Shown here: in pieces, positions 48,315 through 55,097 of the stretch
Layout of the letters: the number at the start of each line of letters is the position of its first letter
Numbering within the stretch: the stretch's first letter is position 1
From: a virus
IMG/VR virus record: IMGVR_UViG_3300034061_004392
Span: 1-64,000 of that record
Length of the DNA: 64,000 nt
Direction: 5' to 3' (one strand)
Notes under the pieces: model-generated
Databases searched by the model: none
Told to the model about the DNA's origin: nothing
What the model saw: only the letters and a program-made list of their open reading frames with translations
Program-made: the position numbers and the translations under genes

Positions 48315-48403
48315 TTTGGGCTCCTATCGTCCATTGCATCCTTGATAATAACTACACTTGCAAATAAAGCAAATATTACAATGATAATCTCAGCGGCATC
48401 CAT
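48311..48403 (-). CDS. Very small membrane peptide (30 residues)
   Basis: ATG 48403 after AAAGGATAAC reads MDAAEIIIVIFALFASVVII then KDAMDDRSPK. One hydrophobic helix. Unknown role. Confidence 0.5.
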   Translation of the reverse strand: MDAAEIIIVIFALFASVVIIKDAMDDRSPK

Positions 48404-48417
48404 ATGTTATCCTTTTA

Positions 48418-48549
48418 TTATTGGCACAGGCTGATCAGGTCACAGGCTACCTCATAGGCACCGCTACCCACGATGGAGGCTACGGTGAGGACGGCTTTGT
48501 GAAAATAGGCACCGAACAGGATTGATACGGAAATGATAATTGCTTGCAT
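48418..48549 (-). CDS. Small membrane protein (43 residues)
   Basis: ATG 48549 after GGAGAACCAA reads QAIIISVSILFGAYFHKAVL then TVASIVGSGAYEVACDLISL. One or two hydrophobic segments. First gene behind the 48586 promoter. Confidence 0.55.
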   Translation of the reverse strand: MQAIIISVSILFGAYFHKAVLTVASIVGSGAYEVACDLISLCQ

Positions 48550-48585
48550 TTTGGTTCTCCTTCGTTTTCTTCACTGTATGGACAC

Positions 48586-48614
48586 AGTATACAGGCAACG
48601 GTGCCAATTGTCAA
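48586..48614 (-). promoter_or_regulatory. sigma70-like promoter
   Basis: Minus-strand TTGACA (48609-48614), 17-bp spacer, TATACT (48586-48591). Confidence 0.82.
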
Positions 48615-48912
48615 GGGCTTTGTGGTACTTTGTGGGTTCTGAGGTGGCTTGGGTGTTGCTGGAAGGATAAGGTTTGGAGGACTTAGTGAAATTAAAAAAA
48701 AGGGTTGGAGGTCAAACCCCTAGACCCGTAACTAGAAATCTGGAAGTGGAACCCATGGAAACCAAAATTTTTTCCGGAGCGGAATCAGAGGAATTTCGAA
48801 TTTTTCCCTACAGTACCTACAGCCATCCACAGAAACACCATAGCAACTCTTAGGGAATTCAGGCTTCTTTTGAGGTAATACAGTCTATACTTCAGAGAGG
48901 TTCTCATTAGTC
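48615..48912. other. Gene-free stretch of about 300 bases
   Basis: No credible ORF is seen on either strand. It contains the terminator at 48694. The part 48720-48912 could be a 3' untranslated region or a small RNA, but I see no specific structure. Confidence 0.5.
48694..48719 (-). terminator. Intrinsic terminator of the 48.9-52.2 kb operon
   Basis: GGGTT/AACCC form a short stem with an 8-base loop, followed on the minus strand by eight T residues. It lies about 200 bases after the last gene of the long operon. Confidence 0.7.
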
Positions 48913-49182
48913 TTATGCATTGTCAGGTATATTGTATTTTCTTTCGTACTGTGAGTGATGTCCTATAGTCTCTGGTCCAGGATACATTACATTACTCTCT
49001 ACAGGCAGACCAAAGCATTTACGAATATTCTTTCGGTCAGCTTGAGAACCACAGCAATCTATACACTCTTGTATAATCAACTCGGCGAATTTTTTACACT
49101 CGGGCATATCCCAGTGTCCGATGCCAAAGCCATCTTCCATGTATCCAGCCTGTACGGCAAGTTCTCTGATTCGTTTATTCAT
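48913..49182 (-). CDS. Member 1 of a tandem paralogue family, unknown function
   Basis: This 89-residue protein opens MNKRIRELAVQAGYMEDGFG then FAELIIQECIDCCGSQADRK and IRKCFGL. It shares the pattern MNxRIxELA...FAELIxxE...IxxxFG with the proteins at 49182, 49379 and 50212. Last gene of the operon. It has a longer C-terminus than its sisters. Confidence 0.7.
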   Translation of the reverse strand: MNKRIRELAVQAGYMEDGFGIGHWDMPECKKFAELIIQECIDCCGSQADRKNIRKCFGLPVESNVMYPGPETIGHHSQYERKYNIPDNA

Positions 49183-49382
49183 TATTCTAGTCCAAAGTGT
49201 TGTCTGATCGTTTTATCAATTCTACGCTGATACTGTTCATCAGTAAAGGTAAGAGGAAATAATGAGGCACATTCTTTCACTATTAGCTCGGCGAACTTCC
49301 AATATTCAAAATGGTCAGTATGAGGGCTGCCAGTTTTAACATAACATTGTTCGGCAAGTTCTTCAATTCTCTCGTTCATCAT
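49182..49382 (-). CDS. Member 2 of the tandem paralogue family
   Basis: This 66-residue protein reads MNERIEELAEQCYVKTGSPH then FAELIVKECASLFPLTF and IRQHFGLE. Two ATGs begin it; the second (49379) matches the family start MNERI. One-base overlap with member 1. Confidence 0.7.
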   Translation of the reverse strand: MMNERIEELAEQCYVKTGSPHTDHFEYWKFAELIVKECASLFPLTFTDEQYQRRIDKTIRQHFGLE

Positions 49383-49609
49383 TCAACTCCAAAGTGCTGC
49401 TTGATAGCTTTCTCAACAAACACAGTACCATCATAGTTCTCAGAGATACCACTGGTCTTTAGTGTGTACTCTCTGGCTACTCTTGAGGCTTCTGTGATAA
49501 TTAACTCAGCTAACATCTCAATCCTATGTTGGCAATCTTCTGAGATATTTTTCTGTAGACCATGATTACGCATGATCTCTGATATTCTTTGGTTCATTTT
49601 TTGGTTCAT
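49379..49609 (-). CDS. Member 3 of the tandem paralogue family
   Basis: From ATG 49609 this 76-residue protein reads MNQKMNQRISEIMRNHGLQK, then LAELIITEASRVAREYTLKT and AIKQHFGVE. The family alignment would favour the ATG at 49597; GTG 49621 is also in frame. The start is thus uncertain by a few codons. Confidence 0.65.
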   Translation of the reverse strand: MNQKMNQRISEIMRNHGLQKNISEDCQHRIEMLAELIITEASRVAREYTLKTSGISENYDGTVFVEKAIKQHFGVE

Positions 49610-49776
49610 TTTGTGGACCACTCGCAGGTGATTTGGTTACCTTGTATGCAATCTTTGAAATTTCCTGTCGGACTTGGTAAAGCTCGTATGATGATGGGTG
49701 ATTGACAACCAGAGAGAAATAGGGCGGCCAACAGTAGAAGTCTGGAAGGCGGGTACAACCATTGAGGGATCGTCAT
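49606..49776 (-). CDS. Small lipoprotein with lipobox
   Basis: ATG 49776 begins TIPQWLYPPSRLLLLAALFL followed by SGCQSP: a signal peptide with lipobox LSGC. The mature part has about 33 residues, including two further Cys. Start and stop overlap the neighbouring genes (ATGA). It could be an outer-membrane spanin subunit or an exclusion lipoprotein; no partner identified. Confidence 0.7.
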   Translation of the reverse strand: MTIPQWLYPPSRLLLLAALFLSGCQSPIIIRALPSPTGNFKDCIQGNQITCEWSTK

Positions 49777-50036
49777 AGATTCTTTAAGGTAGACCAGTGT
49801 TTAAGTTTCTCTCTCTTAGCTCGAACATAATGTTGGAGACGAAGTGGTTTGATTATTCCTTGCTCAATACATAGGTCGATCATACACTGAAGGTCACCAA
49901 GTTCTTTGTGTAGCGTTTCGATACTTGATTCATTGGTGATAGGATTGTGATTGTCAATCCCGAATCGATGGATTTTTGAGACGGCTTGGATGACTTCAGC
50001 AGCTTCTTCTTGCAGAATGACTAGGGTTTCATTCAT
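49773..50036 (-). CDS. MazG-like nucleotide pyrophosphohydrolase
   Basis: This 87-residue protein has the all-alpha NTP pyrophosphatase pattern: LQEEAAEVIQAVSKIHRFGI (EExxE) and LHKELGDLQCMIDLCIEQ (ExxD). It resembles phage MazG-like enzymes that hydrolyse (deoxy)nucleotides or (p)ppGpp-related pools. It overlaps the lipoprotein start by four bases and the upstream gene by four. Confidence 0.82.
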   Translation of the reverse strand: MNETLVILQEEAAEVIQAVSKIHRFGIDNHNPITNESSIETLHKELGDLQCMIDLCIEQGIIKPLRLQHYVRAKREKLKHWSTLKNL

Positions 50037-50209
50037 TTGTAGGTGTTCACATCAAAGATAATAAAAGCACCGGCGCAAAACCAGAACAGACCGACGACCC
50101 AATCTCCAACGACTAGATTGAGTAGACCACAGAACATATTCATTCCACCAATGGTATAACCAATTCTTGTTCTGTTTTGCAGAAACCATTCAACAATCTT
50201 TTCTTTCAT
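50033..50209 (-). CDS. Small membrane protein (58 residues)
   Basis: ATG 50209 reads KEKIVEWFLQNRTRIGYTIG then GGMNMFCGLLNLVVGDWVVG and LFWFCAGAFIIFDV: two hydrophobic segments after a basic amphipathic start. Resembles small inner-membrane phage proteins. Overlaps MazG by four bases. Confidence 0.6.
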   Translation of the reverse strand: MKEKIVEWFLQNRTRIGYTIGGMNMFCGLLNLVVGDWVVGLFWFCAGAFIIFDVNTYK

Positions 50210-50211
50210 AA

Positions 50212-50460
50212 TTAGATTATCCCAAATTCATTTTTGATTGCTCGGATGTAAACATCTGCACTCTTACCATAATTGAAGCCTGCAGGAATATTATCTTGTT
50301 CTCGCATGATTCTAAACACTTCCTCTAGAATCAATTTACCATAATCATCAACTTCATCTGCTTCTGCCCAGCCAGCAACAAAGTAATGCCTAGGAGTCTC
50401 ATTATCAATGTAATTGAGAACTCCGGCATCGACAGCTAACTCAGACAACTTACGATTCAT
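50212..50460 (-). CDS. Member 4 of the paralogue family
   Basis: From ATG 50460 this 82-residue protein begins MNRKLSELAVDAGVLNYIDN then GKLILEEVFRIMREQDNIPA and AIKNEFGII. It has the MNxxxxELAxxAG and IKxxFG ends of the 48913-49609 family, separated from them by three other genes. The ATG at 50475 is an alternative start. Confidence 0.65.
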   Translation of the reverse strand: MNRKLSELAVDAGVLNYIDNETPRHYFVAGWAEADEVDDYGKLILEEVFRIMREQDNIPAGFNYGKSADVYIRAIKNEFGII

Positions 50461-50464
50461 ATTT

Positions 50465-50632
50465 TTATCGGCCACACACAGCTAGAATGTCTGTTGCACT
50501 CATTCCTTTTTCGATAGCCTTAACATGGCACTCATGGGTATTTGAATTTGAGTTCATAGCAAGACCAAACAGCATTGCAAAGAAAAGCAAAAAGCCTGCA
50601 ACAAAAGCGATAGTATCAAAATGTTCCTTCAT
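50465..50632 (-). CDS. Small membrane protein (55 residues)
   Basis: ATG 50632 after CAGGAGTAAATC reads KEHFDTIAFVAGFLLFFAML then FGLAMNSNSNTHECHVKAIE and a C-terminal Cys. One hydrophobic helix with a soluble end. Unknown. Confidence 0.6.
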   Translation of the reverse strand: MKEHFDTIAFVAGFLLFFAMLFGLAMNSNSNTHECHVKAIEKGMSATDILAVCGR

Positions 50633-50635
50633 GAT

Positions 50636-50788
50636 TTACTCCTGATTAGTGGGGGTTGATTTAAATGCACGATGCATAGACTTTCTCCATTTTACTTTCT
50701 GTCTCTTGGGGAGAGCATTGTAAATTGTACGAAAGTGCTTATGTTCTTTCTCATCCTTTACATAACTAAAAAACTTCGGTAATGCCAT
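50636..50788 (-). CDS. Small basic protein (50 residues)
   Basis: ATG 50788 after GGAGAACTAAT reads ALPKFFSYVKDEKEHKHFRT then IYNALPKRQKVKWRKSMHRA. Strongly basic, may bind nucleic acid. Unknown. Confidence 0.6.
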   Translation of the reverse strand: MALPKFFSYVKDEKEHKHFRTIYNALPKRQKVKWRKSMHRAFKSTPTNQE

Positions 50789-50789
50789 A

Positions 50790-51053
50790 TTAGTTCTCCG
50801 CTATTAGTGTTCTACTTTTTACATCCCAAAAATGTTCAATAGCTTTCTTTGCAAAAGTTGCATCTAGGTATTGTCCTAAATGTCTTTCATCATCAGCCGC
50901 AAGATAGGTATATTCATTGACATATACTACAGCAAACCAGTTCTCTTGTAAAGCGAGTTTTGAAGCTTTGCCACAAATCTTGCCAGTCGCTTCTTCATAA
51001 TAGTAATAGGTTTCTGCTCCGTAACTTCTAAGTTGCCAATTATACATACACAT
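50790..51053 (-). CDS. Small Tyr-rich protein, unknown function
   Basis: This 87-residue protein (YNWQLRSYGAETYYYYEEAT, then AVVYVNEYTYLAADDERHLG) is Tyr-rich with an alpha/beta end. ATG 51047 is an alternative start. Overlaps the next gene by 14 bases. Confidence 0.6.
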   Translation of the reverse strand: MCMYNWQLRSYGAETYYYYEEATGKICGKASKLALQENWFAVVYVNEYTYLAADDERHLGQYLDATFAKKAIEHFWDVKSRTLIAEN

Positions 51054-51225
51054 CCACTTTCGTTGCTGAAACTACTATTTCATGTTGCCTCTCTTGATAG
51101 GCTTGCATCTTTTCTTTTTTCATTGCCGCTTCTAAACGATCCATCTGATCTCTGTAATCTTCTATACGGAGATTACGGCGTAACTCTAAAAGATTGACAT
51201 ACGCATTAATCTTTGCTATGTTCAT
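51040..51225 (-). CDS. Small helical protein, unknown function
   Basis: This 61-residue protein (NIAKINAYVNLLELRRNLRI, then DRLEAAMKKEKMQAYQERQH) is a basic coiled-coil. Confidence 0.55.
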   Translation of the reverse strand: MNIAKINAYVNLLELRRNLRIEDYRDQMDRLEAAMKKEKMQAYQERQHEIVVSATKVDVYV

Positions 51226-51373
51226 TTTTGTTTTCCTTTACTGCTTGTAATAGGTCTAATAGTGAGTATGATGAAGTACCCCAATAATCAGAATCTATAA
51301 TAGGTTCTGTGTTTGCTTGTGGATCTGATTGTTTAAACGGGATGATGTTGGATTGTAGATTCTTTAGGCTCAT
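51206..51373 (-). CDS. Conserved small phage protein (55 residues)
   Basis: ATG 51373 reads SLKNLQSNIIPFKQSDPQAN then DSDYWGTSSYSLLDLLQAVK. The pair IIPFK and DYWGTSSYSLLDL is a recurring small-protein signature in T4-like phages. It overlaps the end of the 51333 gene in another frame and the start of the 51040 gene. Confidence 0.7.
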   Translation of the reverse strand: MSLKNLQSNIIPFKQSDPQANTEPIIDSDYWGTSSYSLLDLLQAVKENKNEHSKD

Positions 51374-51725
51374 AATGTTTATCACATAGAGTTCTTACCC
51401 AACTAGTCGGTCTTAGTTCTCCTCTATTACCGCATACTTCACAAATGTGATAAGACATTCTTTCTGCTAGGTCAATAGCACCATCAGCATAACTGTTTGT
51501 ATTATCAGCATAGAACCTCAGACCACCAAACTTTTCTTTAATCTGAACAACTCTAGGAAACTCATCTCCTGCACGATGATAGATGATTCTAGAAAGTTCA
51601 TCAACCAGAGAAAACCATCCTTTGTCTATGTAAATACCACAATAAGGATCTCCATACATCTCAGGATAAACCTCTTTGAGATATTCTACAAATTTGTCAA
51701 GATTGTCAATAGCATCAATGTCCAT
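51333..51725 (-). CDS. Zinc-ribbon-ended conserved phage protein
   Basis: This 130-residue protein has VVQIKEKFGGLRFYADNTNS and a C-terminal zinc-like motif HICEVCGNRGELRP...TLCDKHYE. Relatives occur broadly in phages and as bacterial hypotheticals. Unknown function. Confidence 0.7.
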   Translation of the reverse strand: MDIDAIDNLDKFVEYLKEVYPEMYGDPYCGIYIDKGWFSLVDELSRIIYHRAGDEFPRVVQIKEKFGGLRFYADNTNSYADGAIDLAERMSYHICEVCGNRGELRPTSWVRTLCDKHYEPKESTIQHHPV

Positions 51726-51927
51726 AATACTCTAGTGTTCTCCGTGACACTTCTATCCACATCATACTAACTTCTTGAAAGTCATACATGGCTTTATATT
51801 CTTCAGTGACTTGATATGATTCAAGCCAGACAGTGTACTCATCTACCTTTGTTGGTAGAAACGCAAACTTGTTTCGGCGTCTGATATCACCAACTTTAGG
51901 TTCTGGTCTTTTTGTTAACCATCTCAT
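51715..51927 (-). CDS. Small phage protein, unknown function
   Basis: This 70-residue protein (RWLTKRPEPKVGDIRRRNKF then YTVWLESYQVTEEYKAMYDF) has no motif recognised. Confidence 0.6.
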   Translation of the reverse strand: MRWLTKRPEPKVGDIRRRNKFAFLPTKVDEYTVWLESYQVTEEYKAMYDFQEVSMMWIEVSRRTLEYYGH

Positions 51928-51929
51928 GA

Positions 51930-52172
51930 TTAAGCTCCATCATATGGATTTAGATACTCATCTACTTTCTGATTTGCTTCTTCAAGTGTTAATGCATAAA
52001 CAGTAAATGCCATTATACCTTTTGCATTGATAGAAATAGTAAAAGGTACAGGACCACCACGAAACTCAAAATCTTCAGGTACAGGTCGTAGGATACGAAA
52101 CTTCTGAGTCTGTTTCATTCGGTCAATGATTTCGCTGGTAAGCTGGCTAGGTGTTTTATCAGTCATGGTCAT
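51930..52172 (-). CDS. Small phage protein, unknown function
   Basis: This 80-residue protein (LTSEIIDRMKQTQKFRILRP then GGPVPFTISINAKGIMAFTV) is mixed alpha/beta. It is the first gene after the 52173 promoter and heads the long operon down to 48913. Confidence 0.65.
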   Translation of the reverse strand: MTMTDKTPSQLTSEIIDRMKQTQKFRILRPVPEDFEFRGGPVPFTISINAKGIMAFTVYALTLEEANQKVDEYLNPYDGA

Positions 52173-52201
52173 AGTATAACAGATAGGAGATTAATTGTCA
52201 A
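52173..52201 (-). promoter_or_regulatory. sigma70-like promoter for the 52.2-48.9 kb operon
   Basis: Minus-strand TTGACA (52196-52201), 17-bp spacer, TATACT (52173-52178). The -35 box lies at the end of the cupin gene. Confidence 0.82.
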
Positions 52202-52562
52202 GCTTGCTTTGTGAATCACCTGGCAATACTCGATAATTATCTTCGACAGAATCTGGTGTTGATACTTCGATAATTGTTCCTTCTTGATGGCAAACTAACT
52301 GATGCGGCATCAGTGGAGGATTATGCCAAACAGCACCCGCAGATAATCTAGAATGTTTTATTGTTGCATCTTTTGTGTCTATCCAATTTACTTGAAAGTC
52401 ACCAGATAAGACATACCAAGTTTCATCTTTCTCAGCATGAAAGTGCATACTGAACTTTGCATCTTTTTTAAAGTGCATCATCTTACCACAATACTTATCG
52501 TTGGTTGCCCAGATTTCTTCGTGACCCCAACCTTTTTCTACTTTACCGGATAATCGCATCAT
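52191..52562 (-). CDS. Cupin-domain protein, sugar isomerase-like
   Basis: This 123-residue protein opens GKVEKGWGHEEIWATNDKYC and has the cupin ligands in FSMHFHAEKDETWYVLSGDF and PHQLVCHQEGTIIEVSTPDS. It resembles the cupin end of mannose-6-phosphate isomerase/GDP-mannose enzymes. With the adjacent HldE-like genes it could act on a sugar phosphate. Overlaps the kinase gene by 20 bases. Confidence 0.82.
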   Translation of the reverse strand: MMRLSGKVEKGWGHEEIWATNDKYCGKMMHFKKDAKFSMHFHAEKDETWYVLSGDFQVNWIDTKDATIKHSRLSAGAVWHNPPLMPHQLVCHQEGTIIEVSTPDSVEDNYRVLPGDSQSKLDN

Positions 52563-53316
52563 TAATTTCCTCTAGAGATGGTGCATAGACTCCTAAGTGT
52601 TTTACTGTAATTGATGCTGCACAATTTGCAAACTGGATAGCAGCTTCTATATTGTTATTCATTGTGTGATAGTATGCAAGAGCAGCAAGAAAGGTATCAC
52701 CCGCACCACATACATCTGAAACTTCTACTAAAGGAGCAGGATACAAAACATCCTTATACAAAGCTCCTTCTTTTCCTTTTGTTACAATCAAGTTTCTGTG
52801 GTAAGACCTGAGTGCTTTACTTTCTTGTTCATTGATTTTCACATATATTTCTCTTTTTGGCCAAATATGATCAAACCGTTCGATATCCGTTTTCTTTGTA
52901 TCAATAAAAATAGGACCTTGGTAGTAATCTATAATTTCTTCTATTGCTTCATAACTCAAAGAACCTTTATCATAATCTGAAATGATGACACAATCTGGAT
53001 TGTATTCTTTTATAGTTTCTTTAGATACTCTTATTGATTCGGAAATATTATTCTCGTCGATGCGTAAAAGCTGTTGACCACTTCTTTCATCAATAATTCT
53101 TGTTTTTACTGAAGCAACATTACCAGTTATATATTTTATATTGCAGCCGAGTTTGTTTAGATTCTCTGCAACATTTGATGACATGCCTCTTTTTGTTTCT
53201 TCACGAACAAAGTCAAACACGGGAACTGGTGCTTCGGGATTAATTCTTGTTACAGTGCCATATTGATAAACATCAACACAGTCATCACCGTAAAGTAATA
53301 CGCTTAATCGTTTCAC
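52543..53316 (-). CDS. HldE/RfaE-like heptose-7-phosphate kinase domain (PfkB family)
   Basis: This 257-residue protein matches the kinase half of HldE: YGDDCVDVYQYGTVTRINPE followed by APVPVF near the start, and the PfkB signature VSDVCGAGDTFLAALAYYHT near residue 205. HldE kinase makes heptose-1,7-bisphosphate for LPS inner-core heptose. The start is a GTG with AAAGGA 10 to 13 bases before it and overlaps the nucleotidyltransferase end by 32 bases. This is the two HldE domains as separate overlapping genes in reverse order. The exact sugar is inferred. Confidence 0.82.
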   Translation of the reverse strand: MKRLSVLLYGDDCVDVYQYGTVTRINPEAPVPVFDFVREETKRGMSSNVAENLNKLGCNIKYITGNVASVKTRIIDERSGQQLLRIDENNISESIRVSKETIKEYNPDCVIISDYDKGSLSYEAIEEIIDYYQGPIFIDTKKTDIERFDHIWPKREIYVKINEQESKALRSYHRNLIVTKGKEGALYKDVLYPAPLVEVSDVCGAGDTFLAALAYYHTMNNNIEAAIQFANCAASITVKHLGVYAPSLEEINDAIIR

Positions 53317-53677
53317 TTGTAGAGTATCCTTTCACCAAATCAAAGAAGATGATTTCTTTACATACATCTTGACCAACAATATCTTTGCCAATATAGTCTG
53401 AACCTTTTACCATTGCATCATGCTTTGATATTAGTTCACGAAGGTCATCATCAGTTTCAAAATTCGCAACAGCATCAACCACTTTCAAGTGCATCAACAT
53501 TAACATTCTGTCAACACAAGTATTGATTGGTCGTGTAGCACCTTTTAGTCTTTTAACTCTATCATCAGTGTCTACAGCTACAGTAAGAAAGTCACCTTGT
53601 TCTTTTGCGAACAATAACATTTCAAGGTGACCTCGATGTAGAATATCAAAGGTACCATTAACAAATATTTTTCTCAT
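53285..53677 (-). CDS. HldE/RfaE2-like nucleotidyltransferase
   Basis: This 130-residue protein has VNGTFDILHRGHLEMLLFAK, the GxFDxxHxGH catalytic motif intact, then VDTDDRVKRLKGATRPINTC and the ending GYSTSETIKRI. This matches the ADP-heptose synthase (HldE C-terminal) group of cytidylyltransferase-like enzymes. Together with the kinase gene it would make a nucleotide-activated sugar such as ADP-heptose. Confidence 0.85.
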   Translation of the reverse strand: MRKIFVNGTFDILHRGHLEMLLFAKEQGDFLTVAVDTDDRVKRLKGATRPINTCVDRMLMLMHLKVVDAVANFETDDDLRELISKHDAMVKGSDYIGKDIVGQDVCKEIIFFDLVKGYSTSETIKRITLR

Positions 53678-53955
53678 TCTTGATATAGTTTTTTCTGCTT
53701 ATGGCTTTTCTCTTGCATGGTTTCTTCCTCAAAGAACTTTCTAGGATTACCACACATAGAACACTTGGGATCACCACAATTAAAAATATGTACTTTGTGG
53801 GCACGATGTGGCTGAAGCAAATATCGCCACTTGTGCATAGAATTATTTAATTTATGATATCCATAATCTTTAGCTAATTGAAGTTGCTTCTTTACATGAT
53901 TTTCTTTTTGCTGAATTCGCTTAGAGTGTTTTTCTTTAGCTTCTTGATCCATCAT
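53674..53955 (-). CDS. Small conserved phage protein with zinc-like motif
   Basis: From ATG 53955 this 93-residue protein has a basic helical N-terminus (EKHSKRIQQKENHVKKQLQL) and CGDPKCSMCGNPRKFFEEET, a Cys cluster recurring in T4-like proteins. The longer ORF from 53997 would overlap the upstream gene; the shorter start follows its stop. Confidence 0.65.
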   Translation of the reverse strand: MMDQEAKEKHSKRIQQKENHVKKQLQLAKDYGYHKLNNSMHKWRYLLQPHRAHKVHIFNCGDPKCSMCGNPRKFFEEETMQEKSHKQKKLYQE

Positions 53956-53956
53956 A

Positions 53957-54148
53957 TTATTCTGCCAAAAATATTGGGGAAGAACCTTCATGTACAAAAT
54001 CTTCTGCTAACTTTTCTGCTTCATTAATTCTCATTTCACTTACTCTTTGTATATGTTTTCCATCAACAAAGAAATCAATCATGTAAGTATTTGAGAATTT
54101 AGATACAGTCGCTTTTCTATTGTCAATCTGAAACTCCGATAGTAGCAT
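53957..54148 (-). CDS. Small protein, unknown function
   Basis: This 63-residue protein (LLSEFQIDNRKATVSKFSNT then GKHIQRVSEMRINEAEKLAE) shows no motif. Overlaps GalE's end by 26 bases. Confidence 0.6.
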   Translation of the reverse strand: MLLSEFQIDNRKATVSKFSNTYMIDFFVDGKHIQRVSEMRINEAEKLAEDFVHEGSSPIFLAE

Positions 54149-55097
54149 TTGGCACTCTCCTTTGAATCGACTCCCACCGATAGGCAGTAGAGATTATTTC
54201 TTCTAACCCATATTTCGGTTTGAATTTTAATATTTTTTCTGATCGTTCAACATCTTCACATACTAACTTGGCAGGATCACCTGGTCTGCGGTCACTGTAT
54301 TTAATCTTAAAATTAATTCCTGTAACTTCTTCTACCACTGTAATAACATCCAGAACAGAATAACCTGTACCAGAACCGAGATTAAAAATGCTAGAAGTTT
54401 TACTTTCATTTAGAAACTCTGCTGCCTTTACATGAGCCTCTGCTAAGTCAGATACATGTATATAGTCTCTTATACAGGTGCCGTCAGAAGTAGGAAAATC
54501 ATTACCATAAACAGTGAAATCATACAGGGTAAGAATACGAGGAATGAGATGTGATTCAGGATCATGATTCTCACCAAACTCCCCATCAGGATCAGCACCA
54601 GCAACATTGAAGTACCTAAGAATAGCACTGTTAACTCCCTCTTTATTAGCATCTTTCAGAATAGTCTCACACATTCGTTTTGTTTGACCATATACTGATT
54701 CTGGATTCTCAGCAGCACAAGAAGATGAGAATACAATCTTATTACAATCATATTCTCTCATCAGCTTTAGGATATTGATTGTACTAGAAACATTGTTCTC
54801 ATAATAATAAGTAGGCATTTCTTCACTCTCACCTACTTCTATAGAACCAGCAAGATGAAAGACAATATCAAAACTAAATTTGTCATCATCAAACATTTTA
54901 CCATACTCTATCTCATAGAGAATATGGTCATAGTTTCTTATATCGGTATGAATGTACTCATCACAATATTTTGTTGCCATGAGTTGCGATGGATGTTTTC
55001 TATCCATCACAATCACATAGTAACCATTTTTCTTTAACTCTTTCTGGAGATGATGACCAATATAGCCAGTACCTCCAGTAATCAAAGCTTTCTTCAT
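54123..55097 (-). CDS. galE: UDP-glucose 4-epimerase-like GalE
   Basis: This 324-residue protein is a short-chain dehydrogenase of the GalE type: GGTGYIGHHL near the start binds NAD, YGQTKRMCE provides the YxxxK catalytic pair, and LRYFNVAGADPDGEFGENHD, then IRDYIHVSDLAEAHV and RRPGDPAKLV, are GalE motifs. It would interconvert UDP-glucose and UDP-galactose. It shares four bases with the VWA gene. Confidence 0.92.
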   Translation of the reverse strand: MKKALITGGTGYIGHHLQKELKKNGYYVIVMDRKHPSQLMATKYCDEYIHTDIRNYDHILYEIEYGKMFDDDKFSFDIVFHLAGSIEVGESEEMPTYYYENNVSSTINILKLMREYDCNKIVFSSSCAAENPESVYGQTKRMCETILKDANKEGVNSAILRYFNVAGADPDGEFGENHDPESHLIPRILTLYDFTVYGNDFPTSDGTCIRDYIHVSDLAEAHVKAAEFLNESKTSSIFNLGSGTGYSVLDVITVVEEVTGINFKIKYSDRRPGDPAKLVCEDVERSEKILKFKPKYGLEEIISTAYRWESIQRRVPNATIGVSD

